Assembly: GCA_012839585.1 (NCBI GenBank) | Contig: DUNB01000105.1 | Location: forward strand, 1 to 47,783 | Direction: 5' to 3' | From: Alcaligenaceae bacterium | GTDB lineage: Bacteria > Pseudomonadota > Gammaproteobacteria > Burkholderiales > Burkholderiaceae_B | DNA length: 47,783 nucleotides | In this document: positions 18,328 to 26,642 of the stretch, in pieces | How positions within the stretch are numbered: position 1 is the first letter of the stretch | Layout of the letters: every line of letters starts with the position of its first letter | The notes under the pieces: generated by a model | What the model was told of the DNA's origin: nothing | Databases searched by the model: none | Seen by the model: only the letters and a program-made list of their open reading frames with translations | Program-made: the position numbers and the translations under genes

Positions 18328-18939
18328 CTGCGACTCAATAGCCTGACGCACCAATTGCTCCATCAACGAATAATCTAATGTCATACCTTGGTGAATAGCC
18401 TTAATATAAGTTGACTTATCGTTACTCCAGGTACTGTAGTCTAGAGGAGTAAACCCAGCTCGGGTCGACATTACATCAAGCAATAGCCTAGATAATCTTC
18501 CATTTCCCTCTCGAAATGGATGAATCAAAATTAACTCAACATGACTTTGGGCCAAAAAAGAAATAAGCTCATCTTCCGTATAGTTATGCAAATCAGAAAA
18601 TACACATAAATACTTCTGCTCAAAATCCAATAATAATTGCGGCAAAAGATGGGCTGCAGCAAACAAAAAACCATCTTTTGACATATTTACTGTTCGCCAA
18701 TGGCCTGCCCACTCATACAATGGACTTAACCAAATTCGGTGCCAATCACATAGCGTCTGTGTTTTAAGACGTGTTAAGGTAAAAGAAGGCTCGAACACCG
18801 ACTCATACAACCGAAGCAGTAACGTGTTTTCAGCTTGATTTATCTCTAACTGAGTAGTAATGCCAAGCTTGTTTTTTAAAACTTCTTGATTAGAGCATGG
18901 TTCAAAATCACTCTCAGTACCAAAGCCTTGATACTTCAT
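18310..18939 (-). CDS. fic: Fic-domain protein, probable AMP-transferase toxin
   Basis: Fic enzymes transfer AMP or another phosphate-containing group to hydroxyl side chains. The complete catalytic motif H140-PFREGNGRLSR151 is present, with the upstream flap region around YEWAGHWRTVNMSKDG. Length 209 residues, a single Fic domain with an N-terminal helical part. The segment TTQLEIN (28-34) is only a weak candidate for an internal inhibitory motif. The next base of interest downstream is the 3' end of the small convergent gene. It lies 37 bases after trmL on the same strand and could be co-transcribed with comF-trmL. Target unknown. Confidence 0.85.
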   Translation of the reverse strand: MKYQGFGTESDFEPCSNQEVLKNKLGITTQLEINQAENTLLLRLYESVFEPSFTLTRLKTQTLCDWHRIWLSPLYEWAGHWRTVNMSKDGFLFAAAHLLPQLLLDFEQKYLCVFSDLHNYTEDELISFLAQSHVELILIHPFREGNGRLSRLLLDVMSTRAGFTPLDYSTWSNDKSTYIKAIHQGMTLDYSLMEQLVRQAIESQLTTDF

Positions 18940-18976
18940 TGCGTCCTATTCCTCGACTTGAAAATATCACTGTTAG

Positions 18977-19447
18977 CTAAACCCCACCCACATAATCGCA
19001 CTGTCTCCAAGCCTCAAACACGGTAACAGCCACTGCGTTGGAGAGATTTAGGCTGCGCTGCCCGGGCAGCATGGGCAGGCGCAGCCGTTGTTTAGGCGCA
19101 AATAATGCCACCTGATCGGCGGTTAAACCGGCGGTTTCGCAGCCGAACACAAACACATCGCCATCGTGAAACACATGACCTCCGATCAGCGTAGAGCTTT
19201 TAGTGGTCATGGCAAAGCGGCGTTCTGGGGCAGCCCCGGTCTGTGCTAAGGCCGTAGGCAAATCCGGGTGAATTTGCACCCGGGCCCACTCGTGATAATC
19301 CAAACCGGCGCGTTTTAACTTGCTATCCTCTAGCCTAAAGCCCAATGGCTCTACCAAATGCAAATGGGCACCGGTATTGGCCGCCAAACGGATCACATTA
19401 CCGGTATTGGGTGGGATTTCTGGGGAAACTAAAACGATATGAAACAT
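18977..19447 (-). CDS. trmL: tRNA (cytidine/uridine-34 2'-O)-methyltransferase
   Basis: SPOUT-class methyltransferase modifying the wobble base of leucine tRNAs. The start FHIVLVSPEIPPNTGNVIRL and the C-terminal knot LPMLPGQRSLNLSNAVAVTV are the family signatures, with DVFVFGCETAGL between them. The length of 156 residues is typical. It starts nine bases after comF and is followed by fic. Confidence 0.92.
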   Translation of the reverse strand: MFHIVLVSPEIPPNTGNVIRLAANTGAHLHLVEPLGFRLEDSKLKRAGLDYHEWARVQIHPDLPTALAQTGAAPERRFAMTTKSSTLIGGHVFHDGDVFVFGCETAGLTADQVALFAPKQRLRLPMLPGQRSLNLSNAVAVTVFEAWRQCDYVGGV

Positions 19448-19456
19448 AAAAAAGGG

Positions 19457-20227
19457 CTACATAATCCACGGCACCCGCGCTAGCACCACCCCATACACCT
19501 GTGAAACGCCATGCGCCAAAGCGCACTGAGCCGCCGCCTGCAATGTGCTACCGGTGGTGAACACATCATCAACGAGCAATAAAGTAGAAGGAGTACGAGC
19601 TGATTGCCACACAAAAGCGTGCTGCGCATAATGCCTACGTTGTTGTTGGGTACGATGTTTTTGTGCGTTGCCGTCGTCTTGTTGCTGAAGCCCTAAGGCC
19701 CCATACATGAAGCCATACCCCAATAACCTCGCCAAATAGCGAGCCAGCTCTGCCGCCGGATTAAAGCCCCGTTTTTGTAGGGCGCTGGGACGCGAAGGGA
19801 TATACGCCACCTGCGTGTCCGGTGGTAAAGACCATCCATCACGCAAAATGGCTTGTTGCATCATCCGAGCTAATACCGGTGCCAACCGCAGCTGATGACG
19901 CGCTTTAAAGCGCCAAATCAAGCTATCTAAGGGCATCATGTAATCAAAAGCCACCGCTAACTGTTGCAGCACCGCTGGGCTATCTAAACAAGACTGACAT
20001 TGCGACGCGGCACGCGCCACACCGCCTAATTGCGCTACTTTACACCGTTGACAACGCCAGCGCACCTGTTTATACCGATAATGCCAATCGGCGATACACC
20101 CCGTGCACAGCCCACCACCCTGTGTACGCCCATTGCACAACACACAGGCCGTCGGAATCTGCGCCCGTAAACCATCTAACCAAAGCAGAGGAGACCAGCG
20201 TTCGCTTGAGAATAAGAAATCAGCCAT
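19457..20227 (-). CDS. comF: ComF family phosphoribosyltransferase-like protein
   Basis: Homologue of ComF/GntX, proteins linked to DNA uptake or use of DNA as nutrient. The N-terminus has zinc-ribbon cysteines (C28/C31, C41/C44) and a second cluster CQRC...CQSC. The PRPP-binding loop LLLVDDVFTTGSTLQAAA is at the C-terminal side. PSRPSALQKRGFNPAAELAR is a further family motif. Length 256 residues. It diverges from the methyltransferase gene, with 46 bases between starts. Confidence 0.9.
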   Translation of the reverse strand: MADFLFSSERWSPLLWLDGLRAQIPTACVLCNGRTQGGGLCTGCIADWHYRYKQVRWRCQRCKVAQLGGVARAASQCQSCLDSPAVLQQLAVAFDYMMPLDSLIWRFKARHQLRLAPVLARMMQQAILRDGWSLPPDTQVAYIPSRPSALQKRGFNPAAELARYLARLLGYGFMYGALGLQQQDDGNAQKHRTQQQRRHYAQHAFVWQSARTPSTLLLVDDVFTTGSTLQAAAQCALAHGVSQVYGVVLARVPWIM

Positions 20228-20273
20228 AATATGCCTTTAGGTATTTGATTGTTAACCAAAGGTGGACTCCTAC

Positions 20274-21161
20274 ATGCCACAATTACGTCCCATCAACCCC
20301 GACCATGTACGCCTGCAATTTGACCGTCGCGCGCCCTTAGATGCGGCGCAGTTTTTATACGGTGAAATCGCCCAACGTATGCTGGCGAGGTTGTCCTACA
20401 TGACCTTACAACCCGAACAAATTCTGGATGCGGGATGCGGGGCAGGCCACGCCATCGACCCGTTACGTGCACGGTACGTGGATATGGATTATGTGGGGGT
20501 AGATCAGAGTCCTGCTTTACTGGCGGTGGCACAACAACGTCACTCGCACCAGCCTAGTCTATGGCAAAGACTGCGTAAAACCACGCAAAAAAGCCCGGTA
20601 TTCGTACAAGCCGACATGGCTAAAACCGACCTAGCGCCGCAGTCTTTTGATTTGATTTGGTCTAATTTGGCCCTGCACTGGCACCCGGCGCCGCACGCCG
20701 TGATCGAGGAATGGCGTCGTCTACTGCGGCCCGATAAATTATTGATGTTTTCCACCTTTGGGCCCGCCACCCTGATTGAACTACGCAATGCGTTGCAATC
20801 GGCCGGGATCAAAACGGCCACCATGGAATTTGTGGATATGCATGATTATGGGGATTTGCTGTTGCAGCATGGCTTTAGCGACCCCGTGATGGATCAGGAA
20901 ATCATCACCCTGACGTATAAATCGGCTGAAACCCTATTGGCTGATGTACAGGCCTTGGGCGGCAACCCGCATCCGGACCGAAAAATCATCGGTCGTGCTG
21001 ATTATTTAGCCTTGATACAGGCACTAGAAAGCCAACGGCAGATGGATGGCACCATCCATTTAAGTATTGAGGTCGCCTATGGTCACGCCTGGCGTGCTGC
21101 CATTCAAAGGCAAGGCAACGAGGTGCACATCCCCATTTCCAGCATCAAGCGCAAAAACTAG
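20274..21161 (+). CDS. bioC: BioC-like SAM-dependent methyltransferase
   Basis: Class I methyltransferase with motif I ILDAGCGAGHAIDPL, and FDLIWSNLALHWHPAP as the motif used by BioC-type enzymes, which O-methylate malonyl-ACP to start biotin synthesis. The ending YGHAWRAAIQRQGNEVHIPI is BioC-like. The ATG at 20274 (295 residues) is preferred over a GTG at 20262 because AAAGGTGGA then serves as ribosome-binding site. A 40-residue basic insert (around RLRKTTQK) precedes motif II. No other bio genes are nearby, so the biotin assignment is tentative; the fold is certain. Confidence 0.75.
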   Translation: MPQLRPINPDHVRLQFDRRAPLDAAQFLYGEIAQRMLARLSYMTLQPEQILDAGCGAGHAIDPLRARYVDMDYVGVDQSPALLAVAQQRHSHQPSLWQRLRKTTQKSPVFVQADMAKTDLAPQSFDLIWSNLALHWHPAPHAVIEEWRRLLRPDKLLMFSTFGPATLIELRNALQSAGIKTATMEFVDMHDYGDLLLQHGFSDPVMDQEIITLTYKSAETLLADVQALGGNPHPDRKIIGRADYLALIQALESQRQMDGTIHLSIEVAYGHAWRAAIQRQGNEVHIPISSIKRKN

Positions 21162-21228
21162 GTCACAGCCAGACCAAGCTTTGCCCGGCCCCGTTGACGC
21201 CCCATTTCCAGCATCAAAGGCAAAACTA
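21131..21228. repeat. Imperfect 29-30 bp direct repeat at two convergent gene ends
   Basis: 21131-21160 and 21200-21228 share CCCCATTTCCAGCATCAA and a matching tail GCAAAA(A)CTA. The first copy holds the end of bioC and the second the end of ntrX on the opposite strand. Confidence 0.85.
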
Positions 21229-21900
21229 AGACTGCTGTCGACGACGCGCCGAGGCATCAATGCCCAGTTGTTTTAATTTGCGATATAAATGCGTACGCTC
21301 TAGGCCGGTGCGCTCTGATACACGTGTCATGCTGTAATTTTCACGGGCTAGGTGGTATTCGAAATAGATACGTTCGAATTCGTCGCGAGCCTCGCGCAGC
21401 GGGAGTTCTAAGGAAATAGATCCTAAGTAGGATTCGTCCTGAGGCTGGGTAGGCACCACCGGAGCTGCTGCTGCTGCCGCAGGAGCCGCCGCCGTGGATC
21501 GTGCCGCGCTTGGGGCTGCATTTTGAGGAACAACCACCGTGCGCTCAAGGCCGGTTGCAACCGCCTCGAGTAATTTTTGCATGGCAATCGGCTTTTCAAG
21601 GAAGTCCACCGCCCCTATGCGGGTGGCCTCCATGGCGGTATCGACTGTAGCGTGTCCACTCATCATGATTACCGGCATGTCTAACAAGCCTTGGGCCGCC
21701 CACTCTTTGAGTAGACTTACCCCATCGGTGTCAGGCATCCAGATATCAAGCAGAACCAAATCAGGTCGCCCACGCAAACGCGCCTCGCGCGCCTGTGCGG
21801 CATTTTCTGCTACCTCAACGGAGTGGCCCTCATCGTATAAAATTTCCGATAAGAGCTCACGGATACCGATCTCGTCATCAACTACCAGAATTCTGGCCAT
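21226..21900 (-). CDS. ntrX: NtrX-like response regulator without AAA+ domain
   Basis: Two-component regulator paired with the adjacent NtrY. The receiver domain has D8/D9, phospho-acceptor D52 (LLDIWMPDTDG) and K103. An Ala-rich linker (residues ~128-150) is followed by a Fis-type helix-turn-helix (YSMTRVSERTGLERTHLYRK). The sigma-54-activating AAA+ domain of classical NtrX/NtrC is absent and the protein has 224 residues, so it probably acts independently of sigma-54 activation. This short form occurs in several betaproteobacteria. The ATG is 22 bases after ntrY. Confidence 0.88.
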   Translation of the reverse strand: MARILVVDDEIGIRELLSEILYDEGHSVEVAENAAQAREARLRGRPDLVLLDIWMPDTDGVSLLKEWAAQGLLDMPVIMMSGHATVDTAMEATRIGAVDFLEKPIAMQKLLEAVATGLERTVVVPQNAAPSAARSTAAAPAAAAAAPVVPTQPQDESYLGSISLELPLREARDEFERIYFEYHLARENYSMTRVSERTGLERTHLYRKLKQLGIDASARRRQQS

Positions 21901-21922
21901 AAACCGTCCCTACGTTCTTTTT

Positions 21923-24256
21923 TTAGGCATTATCACTGCCCTCGGGTTTATTATGCAGTGTTTGCGCCGTATTGGCTAGGCGCGTAAACAGAATTGATAT
22001 ACGCGCGCCCCCTTCTTGGCGGTTAGCAATATCGATTTTACCGCCATGTTCTTCGATAATTTTCTTTACTATAGCAAGACCTAAGCCTGTGCCGGTTGCT
22101 TTTGTGGTGATATAAGGCTCAAAAACCCGAGCTAAGATTGCTTCGTCAAAGCCCGCCCCATTATCAGACACCACTAATCGTACCGCAGACGCCCCCGTCT
22201 TGTTATCGGTTTGTGTCAAGCTAGTGCGTACTACTATACAAGGGTTTTCCTGCGTCTGGTCCTGCTCAAGGGCATCTGTCGCATTGCTAAGCAAATTATG
22301 GATAATTTGACGCAACTGCGTCGGATCCCCTTCTACCAGCGGTAAACCATCATACAGGCTGATCTGTAACTGCACACGCTGATTTTCTGCCGTGGTCTGC
22401 GTCACCGCATCCCAACCATACAACTGCAAGACCTCGGTGATCAACGCATTCACATCCACCGCCTGCATTTGCGCTGGCGGCGTACGCGCGTATTCGCGGA
22501 AATCCTCTACCATCTGCTTTAACGATGCCACCTGATTCACAATGGTATTGGTGGCCCGCATCAACATACCGGCGTCTCGCTCATCCAGTTTATCAACTAA
22601 TTTTAATGCCAAACGTTCAGCGGACAATTGAATGGGGGTCAACGGGTTTTTGATCTCGTGGGCCAGACGGCGGGCTACCTCGCCCCACGCCACCAGGCGG
22701 TTCGCAGAGATCACATCACTGATGTCATCAAACACCACCAAATAGCCGTTACGCTGACCATCCACCACCAACGACGTCCCACGTGCCAACAAGGTAATGG
22801 TCGTGGGCTCCACATCGTGTGAACTGCTCACTTGAGTCTCGAACTGCTGTTGCCAGTATTCCCGTTCGGACTCCACCGCCAAATGCGAGGCAAAGGCATC
22901 CCGTATATGGTGATCAAAGTCCGTGACACCCTCATTAAACGGCAAACGATGTCCGAGCAATTCTGCCAATTCCACCTGTAAAATACGCTGTGCCCCCTCG
23001 TTAAAGCGCGTTAGCCTAAAACTTTCATCAAAGACCAACACCCCCGAGGATAAATGACTGAGCACGGATTCCAAATACACATTCGAGCGCTCTAATTGAC
23101 GACGGTTGTTTTCCACCATGCGCCGCGCCTCTTCGAGCTGGCGTGTCATGGTGTTAAAGGATCGGGTCAGTTGCCCCACCTCGTCATTGGCAATGGGTTC
23201 AGGCAGTGGACGATAATCCCCCACCCCTACCGCCTGCGTCCCCCCCGCTAGCGTCAACAGGGGTCGCACCAAACGACGTGACAAGGCAATCGCCGCAGCC
23301 ACTGCGGCAAATACCGCCAGCACCAAAGCCAAGGTCAAGGTCAGGCTATACAGCTTGCGTAAACCCACCCGGGATAAGGCTAATTCCTGATAATCGCTAT
23401 AACCCTGTTGCACCTGATTGGCATGACGTGCTAGTTTTTCTGGCACCGGCTGAATCACCTGCAACCAACGCTTGTCTGGGCTGATGCCATATTGCGTTAA
23501 GGTGTTTTCATTGCCCTGCAACGGTAGCACCACCCGTAGACGCAAACCCATCTCATTCGGACTACTTTCATCCACCTCGGCGGCTGCGTATTCGTTGCTC
23601 ACGCGCAGCTGATTGATCACCTGTTGCGGCGGCATATCGGGCAATAAAACCGCATAATCCGGTGATGAAAAAGCCAACAAACGCCCCGATGCCGTAAACA
23701 CCATGGCGTCACTAACCCCAGAACCTTCGCGCAAGGTGCTTAAAATTAAAGCCACATCCCCGTGACTGGCCTCGATGTTAGTCGCCAGTTCCCGCGTCCG
23801 CTGTTTTAAATCATCTAACTGTTGGTCTAGGGCGGCACGCCCCAAATTCAAGCCGGATTCCAGCGCCGTATCCACCCGCACGTTAAACCAGGACTCAATG
23901 GATTTGGACAAAAACTGCACCGACAGCAGATAAATCAACGCCCCCGGAATAATGCCGATCAAAGTGAAATACCAGGCAAAACGCGCCGTCATGCGCGCCC
24001 CGAACTGACGCCTACGTATTTGACGCAACAACCGCAGCGTCAAAATCAACACCCACGAAATCAACGCCAGCGCCAACACCACATTGAGCACCAGCAGCAC
24101 ATCGTAATACTGCGCAAAACGAGACGCATTGGCGGTGGACCATACCAGCAACGCCAATAACGCCACCGCACTAATGCCGGCGATCAGTAAAGCGAAACGC
24201 AAAGACCAACGAACTAAGGTTGGAGCTCGCCGACGTAAAAGTTGAAATTTTTCCAT
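21923..24256 (-). CDS. ntrY: NtrY-like membrane sensor histidine kinase
   Basis: Sensor kinase for the adjacent NtrX. Several N-terminal membrane helices (SLRFALLIAGISAVALLALL, LLVLNVVLALALISWVLIL and others) enclose a periplasmic sensor region. HAMP (LVRPLLTLAGGTQAVG), PAS (ESVLSHLSSGVLVFDESFRL), dimerisation domain with His533 (RLAHEIKNPLTPIQLSAERL) and ATPase domain (NLLSNATDALEQ, DNGAGF, TGTGLGLAIVKK) follow. The ATG at 24256 gives 777 residues; an upstream extension would be non-homologous and lie inside the DUF4390 gene. The start overlaps the DUF4390 gene by 43 bases, indicating coupling. Confidence 0.92.
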   Translation of the reverse strand: MEKFQLLRRRAPTLVRWSLRFALLIAGISAVALLALLVWSTANASRFAQYYDVLLVLNVVLALALISWVLILTLRLLRQIRRRQFGARMTARFAWYFTLIGIIPGALIYLLSVQFLSKSIESWFNVRVDTALESGLNLGRAALDQQLDDLKQRTRELATNIEASHGDVALILSTLREGSGVSDAMVFTASGRLLAFSSPDYAVLLPDMPPQQVINQLRVSNEYAAAEVDESSPNEMGLRLRVVLPLQGNENTLTQYGISPDKRWLQVIQPVPEKLARHANQVQQGYSDYQELALSRVGLRKLYSLTLTLALVLAVFAAVAAAIALSRRLVRPLLTLAGGTQAVGVGDYRPLPEPIANDEVGQLTRSFNTMTRQLEEARRMVENNRRQLERSNVYLESVLSHLSSGVLVFDESFRLTRFNEGAQRILQVELAELLGHRLPFNEGVTDFDHHIRDAFASHLAVESEREYWQQQFETQVSSSHDVEPTTITLLARGTSLVVDGQRNGYLVVFDDISDVISANRLVAWGEVARRLAHEIKNPLTPIQLSAERLALKLVDKLDERDAGMLMRATNTIVNQVASLKQMVEDFREYARTPPAQMQAVDVNALITEVLQLYGWDAVTQTTAENQRVQLQISLYDGLPLVEGDPTQLRQIIHNLLSNATDALEQDQTQENPCIVVRTSLTQTDNKTGASAVRLVVSDNGAGFDEAILARVFEPYITTKATGTGLGLAIVKKIIEEHGGKIDIANRQEGGARISILFTRLANTAQTLHNKPEGSDNA

Positions 24257-24822
24257 GGGGTAGCCAAAGACCAAGAGCGCCCATCGAGCGCATCGACTTG
24301 AAGGGGACGTGTTAATAAGGACGTATCCAAACGCAAACGAACGCGTCCCTGATACTGCTGTTCTGGATCCAAATCGATCACATAGGCCAAGGCCCAGTGA
24401 CGTATATGACGCATAGGATACAGGGCATCCGATAACGATGACTCGGGCCATAACAGGTCGCCCGCCCCCACCCGCCACTGGCGCGTTAGGGCGTTATACA
24501 CCACCCGCCACGTTTGGCTTTCTTTGATTTCCGTTTTATCAAACCACCACCAACGACTGCTTTTAATTTCCACATCGGCCGTAAAGTGCAGCGGCACCCC
24601 TTTGAGCGCAGCCTCCCGTATCTCATCAGACAGTTCAAACGCTATATCCGCATTGATATACAGCTTTTCATCTGCGATAAACGGGGTCACCTCGACGACT
24701 CTTTCAGACAGCTCTGGCTCGACTTCTGGTTCGGTATCGGACTGAGCCAAACTCAGCCCCATTCCCCCACCCAACACCAGGATCGTGAATAAAAACAGTC
24801 TTAATGTGCGTAGCCAGCTCAT
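24214..24822 (-). CDS. DUF4390 domain protein
   Basis: Predicted exported protein of 202 residues, signal peptide LFLFTILVLGGGMGLSLAQS. The DUF4390 pattern is visible: INADIAFELSDEIREAALKG, GVPLHFTADVEI, SSRWWWFDK and RQWRVGAGDL. The gene sits between rsmB and ntrY in many betaproteobacteria, which suggests, but does not prove, an envelope function connected with NtrY sensing. Its 3' end overlaps ntrY. Confidence 0.85.
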   Translation of the reverse strand: MSWLRTLRLFLFTILVLGGGMGLSLAQSDTEPEVEPELSERVVEVTPFIADEKLYINADIAFELSDEIREAALKGVPLHFTADVEIKSSRWWWFDKTEIKESQTWRVVYNALTRQWRVGAGDLLWPESSLSDALYPMRHIRHWALAYVIDLDPEQQYQGRVRLRLDTSLLTRPLQVDALDGRSWSLATPWKNFNFYVGELQP

Positions 24823-24846
24823 GAGTTACCTACGTATCGTTAAGCG

Positions 24847-26190
24847 TTAAACGCGCTTTTGCAAAAGCGCGTAATAGAACCCGTCACCACCGGCCTGCTC
24901 GGGCGTATCCAACGCCGGCAGCACCTGACGCGGTGACTGAGGTAAGAACACCGCATCCGTCTGACGAGCCATAAATCGGTCTATTTGTGCCTGTCCCTCG
25001 GCCGGGAAAATCGAACAGGTCACATACAACAGGTGTCCCCCCGGTTTTACCACTGACCACAATTTTTGCAAAATCTCTGCTTGTAGTTTCGCGGTTGCCG
25101 CCACATCGGTATCACGACGCAACCAACGAATATCAGGATGACGCCGCACAATGCCCGCCGCCGTACAAGGCACATCAGCCAATACCGCATCAAAAGGCTC
25201 GCCATCCCACCACGAATCCAACTGCTGGGCAAAAGCGGCTTTGACCTGTACGTGATCGCCATCCAAGCCTAAGCGTTGCAAGTTTTCTGTAACGCGCTCT
25301 AAGCGCTGCGCATCCGAATCCAAGGCCAACAACTGAATGTCGGCACGTTCTAAAAGGTGCGCGGTTTTACCACCGGGTGCGGCACAGGCATCCAACACAC
25401 GCATCCCGTCCTCGATGGGCAACAAGCGCCCGGCGATCTGTGCCGACGCGTCTTGCACCGACCACCAACCCAAGTCAAAGGCTGGGATTTGATGCACAGG
25501 ACGCGCTTGCGCTAAGACCACCGTATCATGCCCGGGTGACCACGCGGCAATCTCGGCCTGCTCCAATAAAGCCAGTAACCTAGGGACGGTGCAACGACGC
25601 TGATTCACCCGTAAGGTCAAAGGCGCCGGCATGTTGGCCACCGTCAAAATGTTTTCCCAATCATGGGGGTAGGATTTTTGTAAGGCTTTGATCCACCACA
25701 TCGGGTGATTCCAGCGTGCCGTGGGTTTTTGTAAGGCGCGCTGCAGCAAGGCATCGCGTTCACGAATAAAACGGCGCAACACCGCATTCAACAAGCCTTT
25801 AGAGGCACGCATGTCGCGCTGAGACTGTGCCGCCTCTACCGCCTGATCCACTACCGTGTGCACGGAGTACACCGGCACATCGGGTCTATCCGCAAAAGCG
25901 GTTTTATCCGCCTGAAATTGCACGGCCACATCAACCAATAACAGCGACTGCAACAACAGCGCATCAAAGTATTGATCCTTGGGAGGGCGTGGCACCAATA
26001 AACGGCGTAATTCCTGTGCCAAACCCAAATGACGCAAGCTATAGAAACTATGCGCCTGAGACGCTGCCCGCACGGCGACGGGTGTCTGTGCCAGACACGT
26101 TGTCAGTGACGCCCCATTTAACACATCATGAATATGACGAGCAGAGGCAAGTAAAACCTGGGACAAAGCGGGTTGGTTGGCTGTAGACAT
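24847..26190 (-). CDS. rsmB: 16S rRNA (cytosine-967 C5)-methyltransferase
   Basis: Methylates C967 of 16S rRNA using SAM. An N-terminal NusB-like helical domain (~1-140; RASKGLLNAVLRRFIRERDA) is followed by the methyltransferase domain with motif I VLDACAAPGGKTAHLLE and two catalytic cysteine motifs, ADVPCTAAGIVRRHPDIRW and YVTCSIFPAEG. The ATG at 26190 gives 447 residues; a longer reading to 26340 adds only non-homologous sequence. It heads the rsmB-DUF4390-ntrY-ntrX operon. Confidence 0.93.
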   Translation of the reverse strand: MSTANQPALSQVLLASARHIHDVLNGASLTTCLAQTPVAVRAASQAHSFYSLRHLGLAQELRRLLVPRPPKDQYFDALLLQSLLLVDVAVQFQADKTAFADRPDVPVYSVHTVVDQAVEAAQSQRDMRASKGLLNAVLRRFIRERDALLQRALQKPTARWNHPMWWIKALQKSYPHDWENILTVANMPAPLTLRVNQRRCTVPRLLALLEQAEIAAWSPGHDTVVLAQARPVHQIPAFDLGWWSVQDASAQIAGRLLPIEDGMRVLDACAAPGGKTAHLLERADIQLLALDSDAQRLERVTENLQRLGLDGDHVQVKAAFAQQLDSWWDGEPFDAVLADVPCTAAGIVRRHPDIRWLRRDTDVAATAKLQAEILQKLWSVVKPGGHLLYVTCSIFPAEGQAQIDRFMARQTDAVFLPQSPRQVLPALDTPEQAGGDGFYYALLQKRV

Positions 26191-26642
26191 GGGGGCAAAA
26201 GAGAACGATAAGAAAGCCGAATAAGGCAAATGGAGGTTAGTAATAACTTTAGCATTATTTACGATTAGAGGACGAGCCTCTGTAGGACGCATCACGCGAC
26301 AATTGACATTTACCCCGCCTGCTATTCGGCCTAATGCCACCTTTAAGCTTTATGCCGCCTGTTACCCTGTCTAATTCTGCGATTCCCATTGGCGTGACTA
26401 GCTCGCTCCAGTACCGCAATAAAACGTCTGCGAGCCAGATACGCGGCTTGATGACTAAAGTCGCTATAATTCAACTAACAACGCCTTCAATCTGCTGTCG
26501 TACCCCCTAACGCACCCCTCTGGGCAACTGTCCTTAGCCTCGGCAAACATAAACACTCCGCCTACTGCACCTGAATCCGGATGTTTAAGGCCACAAGCAT
26601 TCCAGCAAGGACGCCTCTTTTTGTCGTTTTTATGTGATTTTT
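26191..26642. other. 452-bp intergenic region with no recognised gene
   Basis: Separates the divergent rsmB and lysR genes. It holds an isolated TATAAT at 26465-26470 without a convincing -35, and an imperfect direct repeat of CCGCCTG...CTAAT near 26317 and 26352. No ORF with plausible coding character, tRNA or riboswitch motif was recognised. It is long for this compact region and could house an untranslated leader or a small RNA. Confidence 0.5.

Noticed and set aside
24257-24478. 74-residue N-terminal extension of NtrY
   Set aside because: Lies wholly inside the DUF4390 coding region and is low in hydrophobic or family-like sequence; the ATG at 24256 precedes the basic-then-hydrophobic start expected of NtrY.
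26191-26340. 50-residue N-terminal extension of RsmB
   Set aside because: Not similar to RsmB N-termini; MSTANQP at 26190 directly precedes the NusB-like domain.
26465-26470. TATAAT as promoter of a small RNA in the rsmB-lysR gap
   Set aside because: No -35 at suitable spacing, no extended -10, and no clear terminator hairpin downstream before the LysR gene.
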